Position numbers and translations under genes: made by a program. Of a stretch of DNA of 64,000 nt, positions 36,901-50,165 are shown one piece after another. Location of the stretch: contig JACAXG010000133.1 in NCBI GenBank assembly GCA_018881555.1, positions 434,001-498,000 of the forward strand. The letters are read 5' to 3'. Position 1 is the stretch's first letter. Each line of letters begins with the position of its first letter. Under the pieces are notes generated by a model. The model was not told the DNA's origin. It saw only the letters and a program-made list of their open reading frames with translations, and did no database searches. Origin of the DNA: Amblyornis subalaris. Its lineage: Eukaryota > Chordata > Aves > Passeriformes > Ptilonorhynchidae.

Positions 36901-39900
36901 AGATGGTAAGATGCAGAGAGTGAGGAAAGTAAATCTTTTTCTAATTAAATTTAAGCCATTCTTCTAAAATAAGGGTGTAAATAGGCTTTGTAAAAGGTAA
37001 CTGTGTTCTTTGAGATGCATTGAGGTTCTTTCACTGCATACAAATCATCTTGAAAGATAACTNGACACAAGCATATACATACAACAGTTAAAGTGGAAAA
37101 TAATTCACTTTGCTCTACTTCTAGATCATTCCTTCTCTTTTGCTTTCTTTTGGGTGCATCCCAAATTCCAGCTGTCCCAGATTGCCTGTTTTCAGAAATC
37201 CATTTCATAGAGCCATGCAAAAAAGTGAACAGAAAAGCGGTGATGATCATGACATATTGTTGGGCTAAAGTGTTCCTACAAATAGACCCCAGCTCTGCAC
37301 TGATGTAACTCTACTCTGTGCACACATACCAGATGCAAGTAGTGAAGCTGAAAAAATTAAAAGGCTAAACAGTGATACACTGTAATCATTCCCCAAGTCA
37401 AATACTACTTTATAAAAGCATGTTACTGTTTCTCACTCTCAGTCACTGAATCTAAATGAAACCCAAAGAATCTATTTCAAAGCTGTGTTATTAGCATACA
37501 ACAAATATTCTTTTGTTTTACTGCACACATGGGCTTAGTCAAAGTGGAGGTGCAAACTGGAGACATTGAGGAAGAGACCAATAAACACAAAATTTCCAGT
37601 TCTTTACAGAAACATACCTTAGTGGTGGGCAAGTCCTCAGCCACTGTGATCTTCACTTTAAAGAAACAAAACTGTCAAGAAAATCTACCAATTCCCGCTA
37701 GCAATTATGGCCATATCTCACTTTCCTCAAAGGTAGTTGGCAAAGTTAATTAAGCAATAGTAATTGTTTTTTGGGTGGAGTGGGGAAACTGCACCTCTGT
37801 TTCACAGACACATGGAGGTCAGAGTTGCCTCCTCTGAAGGAAAGTTGACCTAATGATTGCAGGTATTGTTCTGGTTTCTTACACTACATTGTTTTTATCC
37901 ACTTGGTTTAATTATCTTTATTTCTTCTGAAGCTGGGTGATATGCTCACAAATGTATTTTATGTACCACACAGATAAAGCCTACCTCTCTTAGGATATAC
38001 TGCTGTTTATTCTGCCAAATACCAGCTTGAATTTTTTAACATGTAGCTCCACAGGCAAATATCAATAATGGGCATATTATGTTCATTAAAGTCTGCCTCA
38101 CTCAGACACGGTTTATCATTTGTAACAACCAAATTTAGTCCACACTATTGTCTGAAGTTCAAAACAGCCACCTACAGTTTTTAGCAAAGCCAACAGCTAA
38201 CTCCCATACTTTAATTATGCAAATTATGTAAATAGGTTATTCTTTCCATCTTCATGTTTTCTTCTCATCTGGAAGAGCTTCAATTACATGATAAGATGGA
38301 TATTTATAGTAAAATGGATATAGTACGATAATGAAAGTATAGTCATTTGTAAAACATTAAATAGATTTACAAATGTCAGTGAAATGAAGTTTTTTTCTAA
38401 AACTGAACCGTAATTTTTACTTTGTCAGGTCTAATGTTAGGTAAAGTTTACACAAAATAGGTAGCTTTGTCCAAAATCTAAATGATGTTCTTATTTATCA
38501 ATAGCTTATTCTGTGTTGAAAACAACTCTTTTATTTCACTGAGATGACAGTCTACACACAGAAGAAAGGCACCTGTACTCACAGCTTCATATATTTTTGA
38601 ATTTTAGCACATTTATTTCAGTGATGCATTTATTCTCCCACCAAGGTTTCTCAGAGATTCTAAAATATCTGTGTGCTTGGAGAAAGAATTCTTGCTACTG
38701 AATTACAGGTTGTACATTATTAAACTATATGTTAAGAGCTGGCTTACATTTATTACTGCTAAATTTTTCATGGCAATGATGTTAATGCTTCTGATGGGAA
38801 AGTTGTACAGGAGATAAAAATTTGGAGATTTGGAAAGAAAACTTATAATAATAGTTGATTGGAAAATATCTATTTGTCAGAGTGAAAGAAACAAATAATC
38901 TGTGAAGCTGAAAAGATACGTTTCCAGAAAAAAAGGAAACATGTAATGTGGAAAACCTACTTATTTTCCAAGCATTTTCAGAGATATTGCTATTTTTATT
39001 TCACTTATTAACTTCCCTTAATTCACCTAGATGAAGAGAGAATCATGTATTTCAAAGCTTCATCAGTGATACCTAACCTGCATTTGACTTGTAATTACGA
39101 GTTTCAAAGAACTGAAAAGACATCCCACAGACAACTGTGAACTTTGTAGTAAATAGCTTCTTGATCAAAACTCTACTTGATAATTGATTGCTTATTTTAA
39201 GGAACCATTCTCTGGAGCTGAGTAAAATAAACTTCTGGTAAAATAAACTACAAACACACTATGAAAAACAACATTGGGTGAAACAAAGGCCTTAGGATGA
39301 AAAAAACATAAGCATCATCCTGAATTCATTTAAGACAGATAATGAATTTGCAAATGTCATTGAATAACTTATTCTTATTTGATTGGTATTACTGTATGGA
39401 TTTAGTTGTCCTTTTAAAGAAAATATTTAGATCCTGATTCTGAATGATCCATATAATGTGGTTTTTTTCCAAATCTAAAAAAATGTTACCCTTAAAAGCC
39501 CAAAAGGATTCTTGCTGCCAATGTTCAACTGATATTAAGCTACACAGTACTCAGAGTCAGTGGGCATTTGCATTTTGACAGTAAAATGTCCTTAGGGAGG
39601 TAAACCTCTGTTTCCAAATATGCATATCCATGCTCTTTAAATTTGATACTTATTAGTAAGAAAGGCCTTGGGCATTGTGAATAAGTATATGTGCATAGAA
39701 ATCCACTATGCTTATGATGAGAGTTCTATGATGTTGCGGATAGATAAAACCTTGCAAAACTATTATGCTAGCAAAGCTATTATGCTAGCAAAGCAAAAAT
39801 TTGCATTTTTCAAGCAAGGTCCTTGCTCATGCAAGGACCAATTATGCAGCACAGTGGATTAAATCTATCTGGCCTGTGTCCTTCCTTTTATACTGGGGGC

Positions 39901-41792
39901 CTAGCCCCAAGCTTGGGAGTAACATTTCCACAAATGCCTCGTAGCCAGGCATCTTTCTCTCACCAACTTGTTAAGAGTTTTAATGTAAATATTTAGAGCA
40001 AATGTTTAGCTTCAGCACAGGCAGGAGATGCAGGTAGAATGGGATATATTAGTGTTGTGTTGCTTCAGAACAGCTAATAAAGCAGTGACTGAAAGACAGA
40101 AATACTGATGAAAAAATGTTGTATAAAAAAAAGTTTATTGGAGGTATTCTGATTACAGTTAAATATTCTTAACTGTACTTTTTGAGAAAGACCCAGTGGA
40201 CATCCATTGCCAGAAGACNCTTATGAATCAGCAACTCTACATAACTAGAGGCTTCACCTCAGCTACTTCAAAATTACTGAGCTGGTTAAATCCTCCTTTT
40301 CAACTCTTTTGATGTGTGACACATTGATCACTTCTGTCTGCGTGTCTGAGATTCTCAGAAACACCAGTGGCTATCATTTCAACAACTTTTCTCTAATCCA
40401 ATCTATGGTGCTAAATTCTGCAGAATAAATTTTTCATTGATATTACTGCAAGTCAATAAAGACTGCAGGATAGTCTATCTGGAGAACATGGAAAGAGGTT
40501 TAAATCTTTCTCTGTTTCTACTCTATTTTTTATTCTCTTGAGAATATCAGTCCATTAAACTAAGAAAATTCACAACCAAGATTAAATAGTGGATATCCTC
40601 GTGAGTATGTATTTTACTTTATTCTTCCCCCAACAATAACAGCTGGGATATGAATGATATTTTCTACCTTCGGAGTGCTCTAGGGTGATTTATTTAGTGC
40701 AGGTTAAACTGTGAATCTTGCTTAAATACACTTCTCAAACCTCCATCTCCATAATTTGCACCAAATAGGCAATCTTTGTTAAGAAACAAAGAGCTAATAT
40801 TAGCATCACTTTGAAAAGTTGCATACCACTGAGACTTCATTATCATGGCAAAAATGTTATAAAAGTAAACATAAGTAATGCAAAAAGCATTGATCAAATT
40901 CTGATTTAATTTCACCAAAGGATTCTTTACTGCACAAATGGTCTCCTAAAAGTCAAAACCACAGACTACTATTCAATGCAAAGCTATCACAACCTGGCCC
41001 CTAAATTAGTATCTTGTAAATAGAAATAATAAAAAATGCACACTAATCTGTCCCCCCAAAAAGCACCATACCCAAACCTCAAGCAAAACATAGAAAACAA
41101 ATTTTATGATGCATAATTTTCGATTTTTTACTCATAAGACTGATTAACTCACAAATTATCAGCCATCAGCCAACGTCATAGGGAATTTTAAAATTGTGAT
41201 TTATATGTAGTTTTTGGTTTAGCTATGTTCATAGTTACATTAACAGTTAACTGGCATTTACAAAAAAACCCTCAGAATACTTAAAAAAATTCTTAAAATA
41301 GCTTTCAGTTTAGAAATGACAAGAAAAAAGATCTGTAACAACTGAAGACTGGATTCCCATAACCTCACATTTTCTGCAGATGGAGGTGATGCTACTAATG
41401 AGCCAAGAAAGAAGTTCAAAAAGAAGCTTTGTAGTATCTAGAGATGAATAAAAGAAGAGTTTAGTACAGTGAAGAAAAATTTTATTCCTGAAGACTTCAC
41501 ATCATTTTTAAATTGACAGCAGAGACACCCAAACTCCACAGCAAACTCCATCTTGATTTCGTCTTGGTTTTTAGGGAAATTAATTATACAGTTGTACCCT
41601 CCATATATGTTCACTTGTTTGTCTGTTAGTTCTGATAAATTTAGTGACTTAAAGTGTGTTCAAGTGAAAAATAAAGTTATAGTAAGTTTTTCACTACATG
41701 TTAATCTATCTCACCTCTGGATCTGAAGACAACTTTTAGCATTTTAACAGTAGATATGGAAGTGTGTTACAAAGGAGGTTAGTATTGTTTCT
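33956..41792. other. Anonymous AT-rich DNA, no gene seen
   Basis: This is the longest stretch without a recognised element. Open frames reach 99 codons (36951-37250, antisense) and none has a recognisable domain. The 74-codon frame at 37529-37753 is less AT-rich than its surroundings but matches nothing I know. Small features are a 17-bp perfect tandem duplication (39760-39793) and an imperfect repeated CCCCTTACCC motif near 35440-35490. Conserved non-coding elements could be present but cannot be judged from one sequence. Confidence 0.5.
39760..39793. repeat. 17-bp perfect tandem duplication
   Basis: CTATTATGCTAGCAAAG occurs twice in direct succession (39760-39776, 39777-39793). Confidence 0.9.
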
Positions 41793-42220
41793 ACAGAATC
41801 ATAGATCAGAGCTTGAAAGGTCATCTAGCTGAATCTGCAGATACATGGCAGAATCAGCTATAACTAGCCCACCCAAGACACATATTCATCTAACCTTTTC
41901 TAAAAAATCTTCAGTGATGGAGAGTCCATACCTTCCCAGACAACCTGCTCAGTTGTAGATCTGTCTTCAAAGCTGCCATTCTTTTTAAATGCCTCCCACA
42001 GTCATCTTTGATGAACTCCAAGTCTATTACTTCTTACTCTGTCCCCAGGAAAAAAAAAACAGAAAATATTTTATTCCCATTCTCTTTCAGCTCCTCTTTA
42101 CACATTAGAAGACTTATCATTTCTCACCTCCATCTTTTTCTGTATAGACTAAGAAACTCCCAGTTTTTCCAGTGATTTCTATTGATCACCACTGTTACTC
42201 TTCCATAGACTGTCTCCAAA
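41793..42220 (-). mobile_element. CR1 LINE 3' fragment, old
   Basis: The plus strand begins CAGAATCATAGATCAGAGC, a degraded CR1 tail, and continues with recognisable but heavily substituted blocks ('gaaaggtcatctagctgaatc', 'cccagacaacctgctcag', 'agactaagaaactcccag', the last for the usual 'aggctaaacaaacccag'). It contains an A-rich insertion near 42050. There is no coding capacity. This is an old insertion. Confidence 0.78.
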
Positions 42221-42299
42221 TAGAAAATATCCCTCTTTAAGCACAATCTGTGATGTCAAAGAGATTTTTGCTTTTATGTTTTTTATATTAGTAGTATAT

Positions 42300-42720
42300 C
42301 AGTAGCCCTGTAGCCTTTACCCTCTAACCTTGTAAATTCCTAGCTAGTAGTTTTCCCTATCCCATAGTCCCTATCCCTATAGTCAAAATAAGATTCCTAT
42401 GTCAACCTTATCACCACTAGATTTCTGGGGACCAGGGACACTTCTCTGTCCCATGTGTCCTAAAAGCCCAAACAACAGTAGCTAGCAGCATCAGGCAGGG
42501 ATTTCAGTAGGAGGCTGAGCCAAAGGAAATCACCTCATTAACTGTATTTCTAATTGGAAGATTTTTGTAAACTATTTTAATTTGATGTAAACCTATAAAA
42601 ATGCAATGGGTACAAACACTGGGAACAGACACTTGGGACAGGACACAAAACTGATCAGTGTTTGTACTCCGGGAGGACCTCCAATAAAGGTAACTGCTTT
42701 CCCCACCCTCATAACAATCG
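42300..42720 (+). mobile_element. Possible solo LTR, plus strand
   Basis: A TATA box (TATAAAA, 42594-42600) is followed 83 bp later by a polyadenylation signal in CCAATAAAGG (AATAAA 42683-42688) and a pyrimidine-rich tail ending near CCTCATAACA (about 42716). This spacing is typical of an LTR R region. Upstream is a more GC-rich U3-like stretch with 'CTGGGGACCAGGGACAC'. The 5' end is uncertain: TG dinucleotides at 42309, 42330 and 42400 are all candidates, and none gives a convincing target duplication. A degraded LTR is the best reading, but it could be chance. Confidence 0.4.
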
Positions 42721-43675
42721 TCCAGCTTCTGATTTTAAGCAGATAAAGGCACCATCTGAAGCTTGACCTTCCAGCTAAGGTCCTAATGCTAATGGTGGAA
42801 TGAACAGAACAGCTAATATGTTTCACAGACCTTTCTTCTATTTGTATATGAGGAACACTTAGTAGAAAAATCACATCATTAACTAAAGTGGAATCATATA
42901 TAGATCTTTTGCCTACTTTGTCTCCTTTAAGGCAGTGCTGGACAGGAGAAATCTGTTGAAGTAGAGCTCTGATCCTGTCTGCTGCTATGTGTGTTAGGTG
43001 TTAGGTTTAAGTGCACGTCCTTCCTTTTTGTTTCCCTTTAGGTATTGGGGAAAGAAAACACTAATATTTTCCTTTGATGTGACATAAAACTGAAAAATAT
43101 ACTGTGCCCACAGAATATCTATTAAGTACTCCTTTTAAATACATTAAGACCAAATAAATTCAAATAATTAAAACTCAATTAAATTTTCATCTAAATAACT
43201 ATAAAGATAACCCAAAGAGAAGGGGCTAGGGCTCAAAATCAAGAAGTGGTCATGTTCAGCAAGCTCAATTCAAAATTACACCAATCCTGTCTCAACTGAC
43301 AATTTTGCATGTGTTCATATTTGATCTATCTATAAATCTTAGGTACACCTACAGGTAAATACCCATATTTAGATGAGGCTGGCCCATCTCACCACCAGTG
43401 AATAGAAGAGTTTCTCTTCACTCCCTTCACAGCTGATAAAGGGCAAGTTGGCTTCCAGAATTCCAGAGGGCAATTGAACTCATGTTGCTACGAGTATCTT
43501 GGATCAAATTGCCTGCACTTTGGAGACATTTGTTTCTTCTCACTGACTGCAAAATCAGCCAAAGTGGTAAGGCAGACGTCTCCATTCATCTTCTTCTCTA
43601 GCTGATAGACACATAAGTTTCTACAAGTGACTAGTATTCAGTAAAACCAAAAAATACAATTTCTGACACAATCTG
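42721..43675. other. Spacer without recognised features
   Basis: AT-rich DNA. The antisense 93-codon open stretch (42593-42874) runs into the LTR-like region and has no recognised motif. Confidence 0.45.
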
Positions 43676-43905
43676 GTATAGCAGGAAGGGACACCTTCCA
43701 CTAGACCAGGTTGCTCAAAGCCCCATCCAACCCGGCCTTGAGCATTTCCAGGAATGGAATATCCACAGCTTCTCTGGGCAACCTGAAAGCTATGAATAAA
43801 AGTGGCAACCACTATCTTGCCAGTCTCATAGTGAAGAACTTCTTCCTAATATCTCATCTAAATCTACTCCCTTTCAGTTTAAATCTTCCATAATCATTGG
43901 TTGGC
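43676..43905 (-). mobile_element. CR1 LINE fragment, 3' region without tail
   Basis: This matches the CR1 3' region well ('aagggacaccttccactagaccaggttgctcaaagccccatccaacc' through 'gaagaacttcttcctaatatct'). It corresponds on the minus strand to the ORF2 C-terminus and start of the 3' part. The terminal octamer tail at the low-coordinate end is missing or decayed, so both ends are truncated. It is similar to the 9.25-kb copy but in opposite orientation. Confidence 0.9.
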
Positions 43906-46900
43906 TCTCCTCCTTTCCCAAACAGTGAAGATTATAACAAAGATATAATGAATTATAACGAAGGGAGATACATGGTTCAACTCTAGTTTAATGAAGATCT
44001 AATTCAGTTTATCTGAGAAGGAACACATTTTGTTCGTTTTCTTCTTGAAGTTTGAAACCTTGTTTTACTCTGCCAACATTTTAGAAGTTTTTTCTTTATA
44101 GTCAAAAAATTAAGGAACTTTTTTCTTTTTACTAGAAAGCTGAGCTTCTCGTATTTCTAAGACCTGGCCCTGTAATGAAACAAATAGTAATATTTCCAAA
44201 AACANCCACCAAAAGAGTGTTCATTTACTTTTTATTCGCTTTCTTAGAGCTCAAAGTCATTAAGCTCTAGAAGGCTAGAGGTCACAATGCCAGAAGCAAA
44301 AGTAAAATATGAAAACATAATGAAAAGTTGATATAAAACTACCCCCGTTAACTGGCAAGATCAGGAATCTGTTTGATCATAATTTCTCTTGTTTATTGGT
44401 GGTACACGATTTTTGTGTATTTCTATTCAAAATATTCAAATAACTTCCATTTTGTTAGATGCTAAAAAACCATGTTCTTATAAGATTAATTGTTCATTAT
44501 AGAAGTACTGCCTTCTATAGGTACCACATTTTAGAAATCAATTACAACTAATGGATTTTTACAGTGAATTTCAATTTGACAGATTACTTTTGAACATCCC
44601 CACAAAAGAATTCTCTGCAGTACCCTGCATTATGCAAAATGCATCTTAATTTTATAGCTAGGATTGCATTTAAATCCTTGGAGATATACAAATTTCTTTG
44701 TTTACTCACTAATATTCAGATTTATGCATTTAGATAGATTCCTAAGTTTCTCCAACCCTTGAAAGAATTCTGAATCTTCAGTTTGTAGCTGCTGTAGCCT
44801 CATAAGTCCAAACCTGGAAGATCTGTGCTGCNATCCAAGGACTCAGGCATTGAAACTTCACTCAGGTTTCCAATCCCTACACTTTCCATCTCCTCCTTCC
44901 CCAAAATACCCAGAGACCTTCTTTCAGAATTTGGAATAAATATCCTTGACATTTTCTAGGTACTGTGTACTAAGTATGATATCAGTTTCATGGTTTTTTA
45001 AAATTATAATTCAGTTACCAATTCATAGCACAATCAAAACTTACTTTTGTGAAAACTCAAGTTTAACTTTCAAAGTTTTTCTCAAAGGTTGTGCTTAAAA
45101 ACAGTCATGCTGAGACTGTTTAAGACAGTTCAATGACCCTGTCTCTGTCATATGTTTATTCATTATTACAGAATTTTATTATTCAGACAGAACTTTAATC
45201 TATTTTCAAAAGATAAAGAACCCAGATCTACGTGCAGATTAGTAATCATGGCAGTTAATTTATTATAATTATGATATGGCAGTTAAGGATAGGTATTTAC
45301 TTTGTACTACAGGCAGTTCACTGACATTCAATGATACTATTAAATGGTTGACACTAATCACCTGGAATTCTCACTTCCCCACACCAATGGCAGCATTTCT
45401 CCTCCTAAATTCAGGGATATTAAAGTTTAGTGATGGGAATGTGTATTTGTGAAACAAAAGATACCTACCCAAGAATCACAATAGGCAAATGTGCCACTGT
45501 TCAAGATCAGAACTAAATATTCCATAAGCATTTATAGTTAGCAGTGACAGGAGGATAAACTCAGTCTTTTTCATGCTTGCATTTGTTATTTAGACCATTT
45601 GGATGTGTTTTATCCTGTTATTTGCAGAAGCTCAGCATAATATGCCTTCAGATCACTCCTCAATAACACTCTCACCTTTGGCTGCTTGATTCAAGGAATG
45701 TTGGATCATATTAATTACATATTTAAGCAATGAAATGTTTTTATTTCAAAGGGTAATGATTTTTCATTTTAAGTTGAGTTAAATCTGTAGCTGTGAGAAC
45801 TAATGGAAATATAGAAAGGCTTGATAAAATGCATTCATGGTTTGCTAATGTTGCCTTTATATTTAAAGGAAAGAAATTACATGCTTAGGTCTCTAGAACT
45901 GAAGTAATGAGTTACTAATTTTTGAAACAAGCCTTGTAGCAAAAAAGAATTATAGATTATGTTGTTTTGGGTAAACAACAAAGGAGAGGAAAAAAAAAGA
46001 AAAAGAGATGCTTTGACTATTTGTTAATAGTAATTAAAATGTTTAATTTTCTTATTTTTCTTTCCACTGCATCTTTTTACTATAGCCTTCTCATTTTCTA
46101 CACAAAAGGTGGGAAGTGCAATTTCCAGCTATAAGTTGGAGTTCATGAGAGGTCAGAGAACTTGCTTAGAGTATCAGTTACCTACAATCAGACTTAATAA
46201 GGGGAAAAAAAGGAGGAAAACAAAAAAGAGGAAAAACCCCAAACCCTCATGAATTTTATTTTAATTTTTCAATTGTGATATAATACAAAGATCAAGAATA
46301 ATGTTATTAGCATAAGCTGTTAAACGATTTTCTCTTACTGCATTCTTCTTTGGGCAGGTAAAATGTTCACATATATGGGGAGAGCTGGGATTTGCTCGGA
46401 TCATCAGCTTATTTTGGAACCTGAACACACTCAAATATCTTAGAGAGAGGAAGATGTCTGGCGAATGGCATTGTCACATACGGGGACTGTTTATCAATGT
46501 TATCCTCATGCAGCATGGAAAAAAATATCTTTATTCTTCTATTATCAGTCTTTGCTGATCCTTGCAATCTTGGCAAAATATTAACTACTCGGTTTGGGTA
46601 TAGGTAATAAAAAAATAATGTAAAAATAATAAGAGATGTGTGTGCATATATGTCTCTCATCAAGATTATAAGCTTACAGGTTTATAAAGCTTATATATTA
46701 AATATTAAAAAAATTTAAGTTGTCCTATATTGATCTTTTTGCTAAGTTAAATAAGCAATTTGTTTAAATATTTCCCTGTCACACCTAAATAACTCATCTT
46801 CATGTGGAGTCATCCTCCTTCCTCTCAGTTTCAGTTACACATTTAATTTCTCTTGACAACTATAAGAAATCTTCAGGGAGAAGAGACTTCTTTCTCTCTT

Positions 46901-48613
46901 GCAATCATTTTTATTTTTGTTTTGGACAGGTTTCTCTTACTTGATGTTGACAACTGTTTTTTTTCCTGAGCTATTTTTTGTTGGAATCTATATGAACTAT
47001 TTTTAAAAATGCAACTTATTTTAGTGTGCTCAAGAAAAACACTGAAAATATGTTAATGAGTTCTGAGCCTGGATTTTGCATAAACAAATCACACTCTATG
47101 CACTTTTTATTTATATTTTTATTCCTAATCATCACTTAATATGACTGGAAAAGACATCTTGGGTCATCTATTTCCATCTCTTTGCACATGGCGGATTTTT
47201 TTTTCACTGCTAGTCTGTCTTCCGGAGTCGTTATATGTGTGTGAACAGCTAAACACATATATACACAAGTATATATATTCCTACAGTTTAATATAATCTT
47301 CTGTTAACTTTCTCTCTGGGCATCATTTAATTGCCACATTTTACTTAATGCTAAAAAAAATAGCCAGAGTCAGATGTAGTTATCTTTTTTTGTCCGTTCC
47401 AAGTCCAGTTATGCTTCCTCCTGTACTGTATACATTCTACCTCTCTCCTTTAAAAAATGGTGTTCAAACAGGATTCTAAGATACACTTGCACTCTATATT
47501 TTCTCTTACATACAGAAACATGAGTTTCCTTTCCTTCCTCCTCAGCTCCATAAACTACTGTTCTTTAATCACCTGACAGGGAAAACTTGCAACCTATCTG
47601 AGATCAACCGGGTCATGAGACTACTGAGTTACTCTGAAGAATCAAGCCCTATCCTCAGTTTGAAAATGTGAATGAGGGAGCCCTCCTCACAAAAATGGTT
47701 GTCTCACAAATTCATGAATAAATGTATCCATGAATGCCTTTGGTAGACAACCAAAGAAACTCAGGAAGAGGCTTGTAAGGATTCCATTATCAGGAATGGC
47801 CAAAATTCTTATTACAGATTATGCTTGTATTACAGATTAGATATAGGCTTGACAGGTCCTAAGGACATTTTTATAGACACTAGGAATCTTTTAGAGGATA
47901 TGATTGTGGGTGGACATTCAGCTGCCTAGTACTCTCATTTCATCTCCTCAGCTTTCTGCGCATTTCAAATGCTAATGACTGCAAGTAATAAAACTACTTA
48001 ACAAATGAAATTTTCATGTACTGTTTTGGAAGAGGACAGTAACCTGTTCTATTAATCCTTTACTGAAATGCAGGTTTTGCTTAGCTATAGGCCAAAGCAG
48101 GTTCAAAAAAGAATATTATTAAAAGAATATTCTTTTAATAATAGCAATACTCACAGACTACTGGACTTGAAGAGTTCACTGCTCACAGTTCAGGAGATTT
48201 AACTCCCTTGCATTTTCAGCCCTTTCTCTGAGCCTTTGATAAGTTATGAACCCTATTTAAAAATGAACCATTCCATAAATTATGCAAATAGAGGATATAA
48301 TAAATGAGCTGATTTAAAATTGCACTGCAAACTGTTATATAGGAATTTTGTAAGTGGAAAAATTTTTATTTGTATATTCTAGTTACATATTGTTTGAAGT
48401 ATAACTTTTTTTTCACTTTTAAAACTAAATGTTAGAAATTTGAAAATTACATTCCTAATAATAGTATTGTACTCTCTCAGGATAATACAGCAGTCAAGAT
48501 TGATTATTTAACTCCAAAAGTAATTCAGTATTTAACTTCACACAAGTCAACTTTGAGATGCTTTCGTTGGTTTGCTGTTTAGCCTCAAGCTTGAAGCCAA
48601 AGATATCATCTGA
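43906..48613. other. Anonymous AT-rich DNA, no gene seen
   Basis: Purine-rich low-complexity patches occur near 45980-46010 and 46200-46240. A 30-bp perfect palindrome lies at 48114-48143. A scrap near 47140-47200 ('gactggaaaagacatcttgggtcatc') resembles a very old CR1 tail but is too short to call. No coding region. Confidence 0.5.
48114..48143. repeat. Perfect 30-bp AT-rich palindrome
   Basis: TATTATTAAAAGAAT is followed at once by its exact reverse complement, centred between 48128 and 48129 with no loop. It is composed only of A/T except for one G and one C, so a cruciform is possible. Whether it is functional is unknown. Confidence 0.9.
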
Positions 48614-49112
48614 AATCATAGAATCACGGAACCACAGAAAGGCTGAAGCTGGAAGACGCCTTCTAGGGGCCAGCTGATTCAACACCCTGCTCAAGCAGGG
48701 ATGACTGGAGCTGGTTGTCCAGGACCATTCTGGACAACCTGTTCCAGTGGTCAGTCACCCTCACAGTAAAAAAGTGTTTCCTGAAATTCAACAGATGTTT
48801 CTGTGTTCCAGGTGAGGCTCATTGCTTCTATTCCTGTCACTGGACACCACTGAAAAGATCCTGGCTCCCTCTTTAAACCTCCCCTTCAGGTGTTTGTACA
48901 CATTGATGAGATCCCATGGATCCTCAACTCTCTCAGTCTTTCATTAGATTGGAGATATTCCAGTCCCTTAATCTTTCTAGTGGCCCTTGGTTGGATCCAC
49001 TGAAGTAGGATCATATCTCTCAGTCCAGGGCTGGACTCAGTGTCACACTAATGCTTAGTAGAGAGGAAGGATCACCTCCCTTGACCTGCTAGCAAAGCTA
49101 TTTCTAGTGCAG
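48614..49112 (-). mobile_element. CR1 LINE 3' fragment
   Basis: It starts AATCATAGAATCACGGAACC (CR1 tail octamers) and runs about 500 bp through CR1 3' blocks such as 'cctgctcaagcaggg', 'ggacaacctgttccagtg', 'cacagtaaaaaagtgtttcctg', 'ggctggactcag' and 'ggaaggatcacctcccttgacctgct'. Reading is minus strand. ORF2 is broken by indels. It is a 5'-truncated insertion of moderate age. Confidence 0.92.
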
Positions 49113-50031
49113 AATTAAATTCATTCATTGTTGCATAACAAAATAAAAATACTTCAGCTCATAAAGGGCTTCCTCAGAGTGCTTTGTTTCATGTGTGAGG
49201 TTTGTTTAAATTCAAAATATAGCATTTAATCAAACTTAAAAATGATGGTTTATTATTTTTTCCACTTATTTTTATTTATGATCAAATTATTTAAACATAC
49301 AGTTTTGGAATGCTTCTGGTGAAGAAAACCACTTTTTATGTATTAGGAAAAAAGTCTAATCACAAACTGTGGCTTCAAGCACTAAATTATCTATTTCAGA
49401 TAACAAAGAATTGCTGATATATGAAAGTAATGTATTAATTTCCATGTCCCAGAAAAAATATTTTCTAACAGTTGCAGATGTGTTGTGCCTACTACCACAA
49501 ATTTTTCCCTCTTTTCCTACTAATACCCTCAGCCTCTGCTGGTGGTTTAGCCCACAATTATTCTCTTAGCTCTTCATTGTGGTTCTACAGATCACAAGGT
49601 CTTCTTCTTCCCATTCTGCCTGTATGCATCTTTCNTATCTGGTTGCTCCTATTTTCCCTGTACTCCCTTAGCTTTTTCCCTTAGTGTCTCTCTTCTTTCT
49701 GTTCTGGTTTTGTAGCTTTTCTTAAATGCAGCCTTTTCTTTCATCTTTTGTAGTTGAACAAGTGGAGAAGTAATAATAGAAAGTTTCTCTAGTGTAGCAT
49801 AGGATTAGAAAACCATCTTTTTACTCACTAAAAGCATAACAGGTTTTTGGAGTCTCAGTTTGGTAATGATTTTGGTGTGGTAAGAGCTGTGAGGGGTTGA
49901 AGTGTGTTTAGCAAGGATCAAATCTTCTGAGAAGTAGTGGGACAAAAAGTCAGTCTCTACTCAACATACGCAAAACGAGTCTGGAGAAGTACACTGTGCT
50001 TTTGCTGACAACTGTAGTGCTTTGTCAGAGG
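49113..50031. other. Spacer between CR1 and SINE
   Basis: AT-rich upstream, pyrimidine-rich around 49490-49750 (many CTTCTTTC-like runs). Open frames of 66 and 70 codons follow from that composition. No gene seen. Confidence 0.5.
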
Positions 50032-50165
50032 ATCACAGAATATCCTGAGTTAGAAGGGACTCACGAGGATCATTTAGTCCAGCTCTTAAATGCATGGCCT
50101 CTATGGGGATCAAACCCACAAACCCATCAAACCCTAGTGTTAGCACCATGCTTTAACCAACTTGA
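50032..50165 (-). mobile_element. TguSINE1-like SINE (tRNA-Ile head, CR1 tail)
   Basis: On the minus strand the head reads like tRNA-Ile: GTTGGTTAAAGCATGGTGCTAA (box A side), then after a short insertion GGTTTGATCCC (box B, complement of 50106-50116; the tRNA has GGTTCGATCCC) and CCCATAGAGGCCA, close to the tRNA-Ile 3' side. The remaining 3' half (50032-50088 on the plus strand) is a CR1-type tail beginning ATCACAGAATAT. This composite is the published architecture of TguSINE1, which is specific to passerine birds and uses CR1 machinery for its movement. The copy is diverged. I could not define flanking duplications. It is not a functional tRNA gene. Confidence 0.85.

Noticed and set aside
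47140..47230. Very old CR1 tail
   Set aside because: Only about 30 bases resemble the CR1 end ('gactggaaaagacatcttgggtcatc'), with no further blocks. This is too little to call.
50093..50162. tRNA-Ile-like sequence as a tRNA gene
   Set aside because: It has an insertion before box B, lost cloverleaf pairing and continues into a CR1 tail, so it is the head of a SINE, not a tRNA gene.
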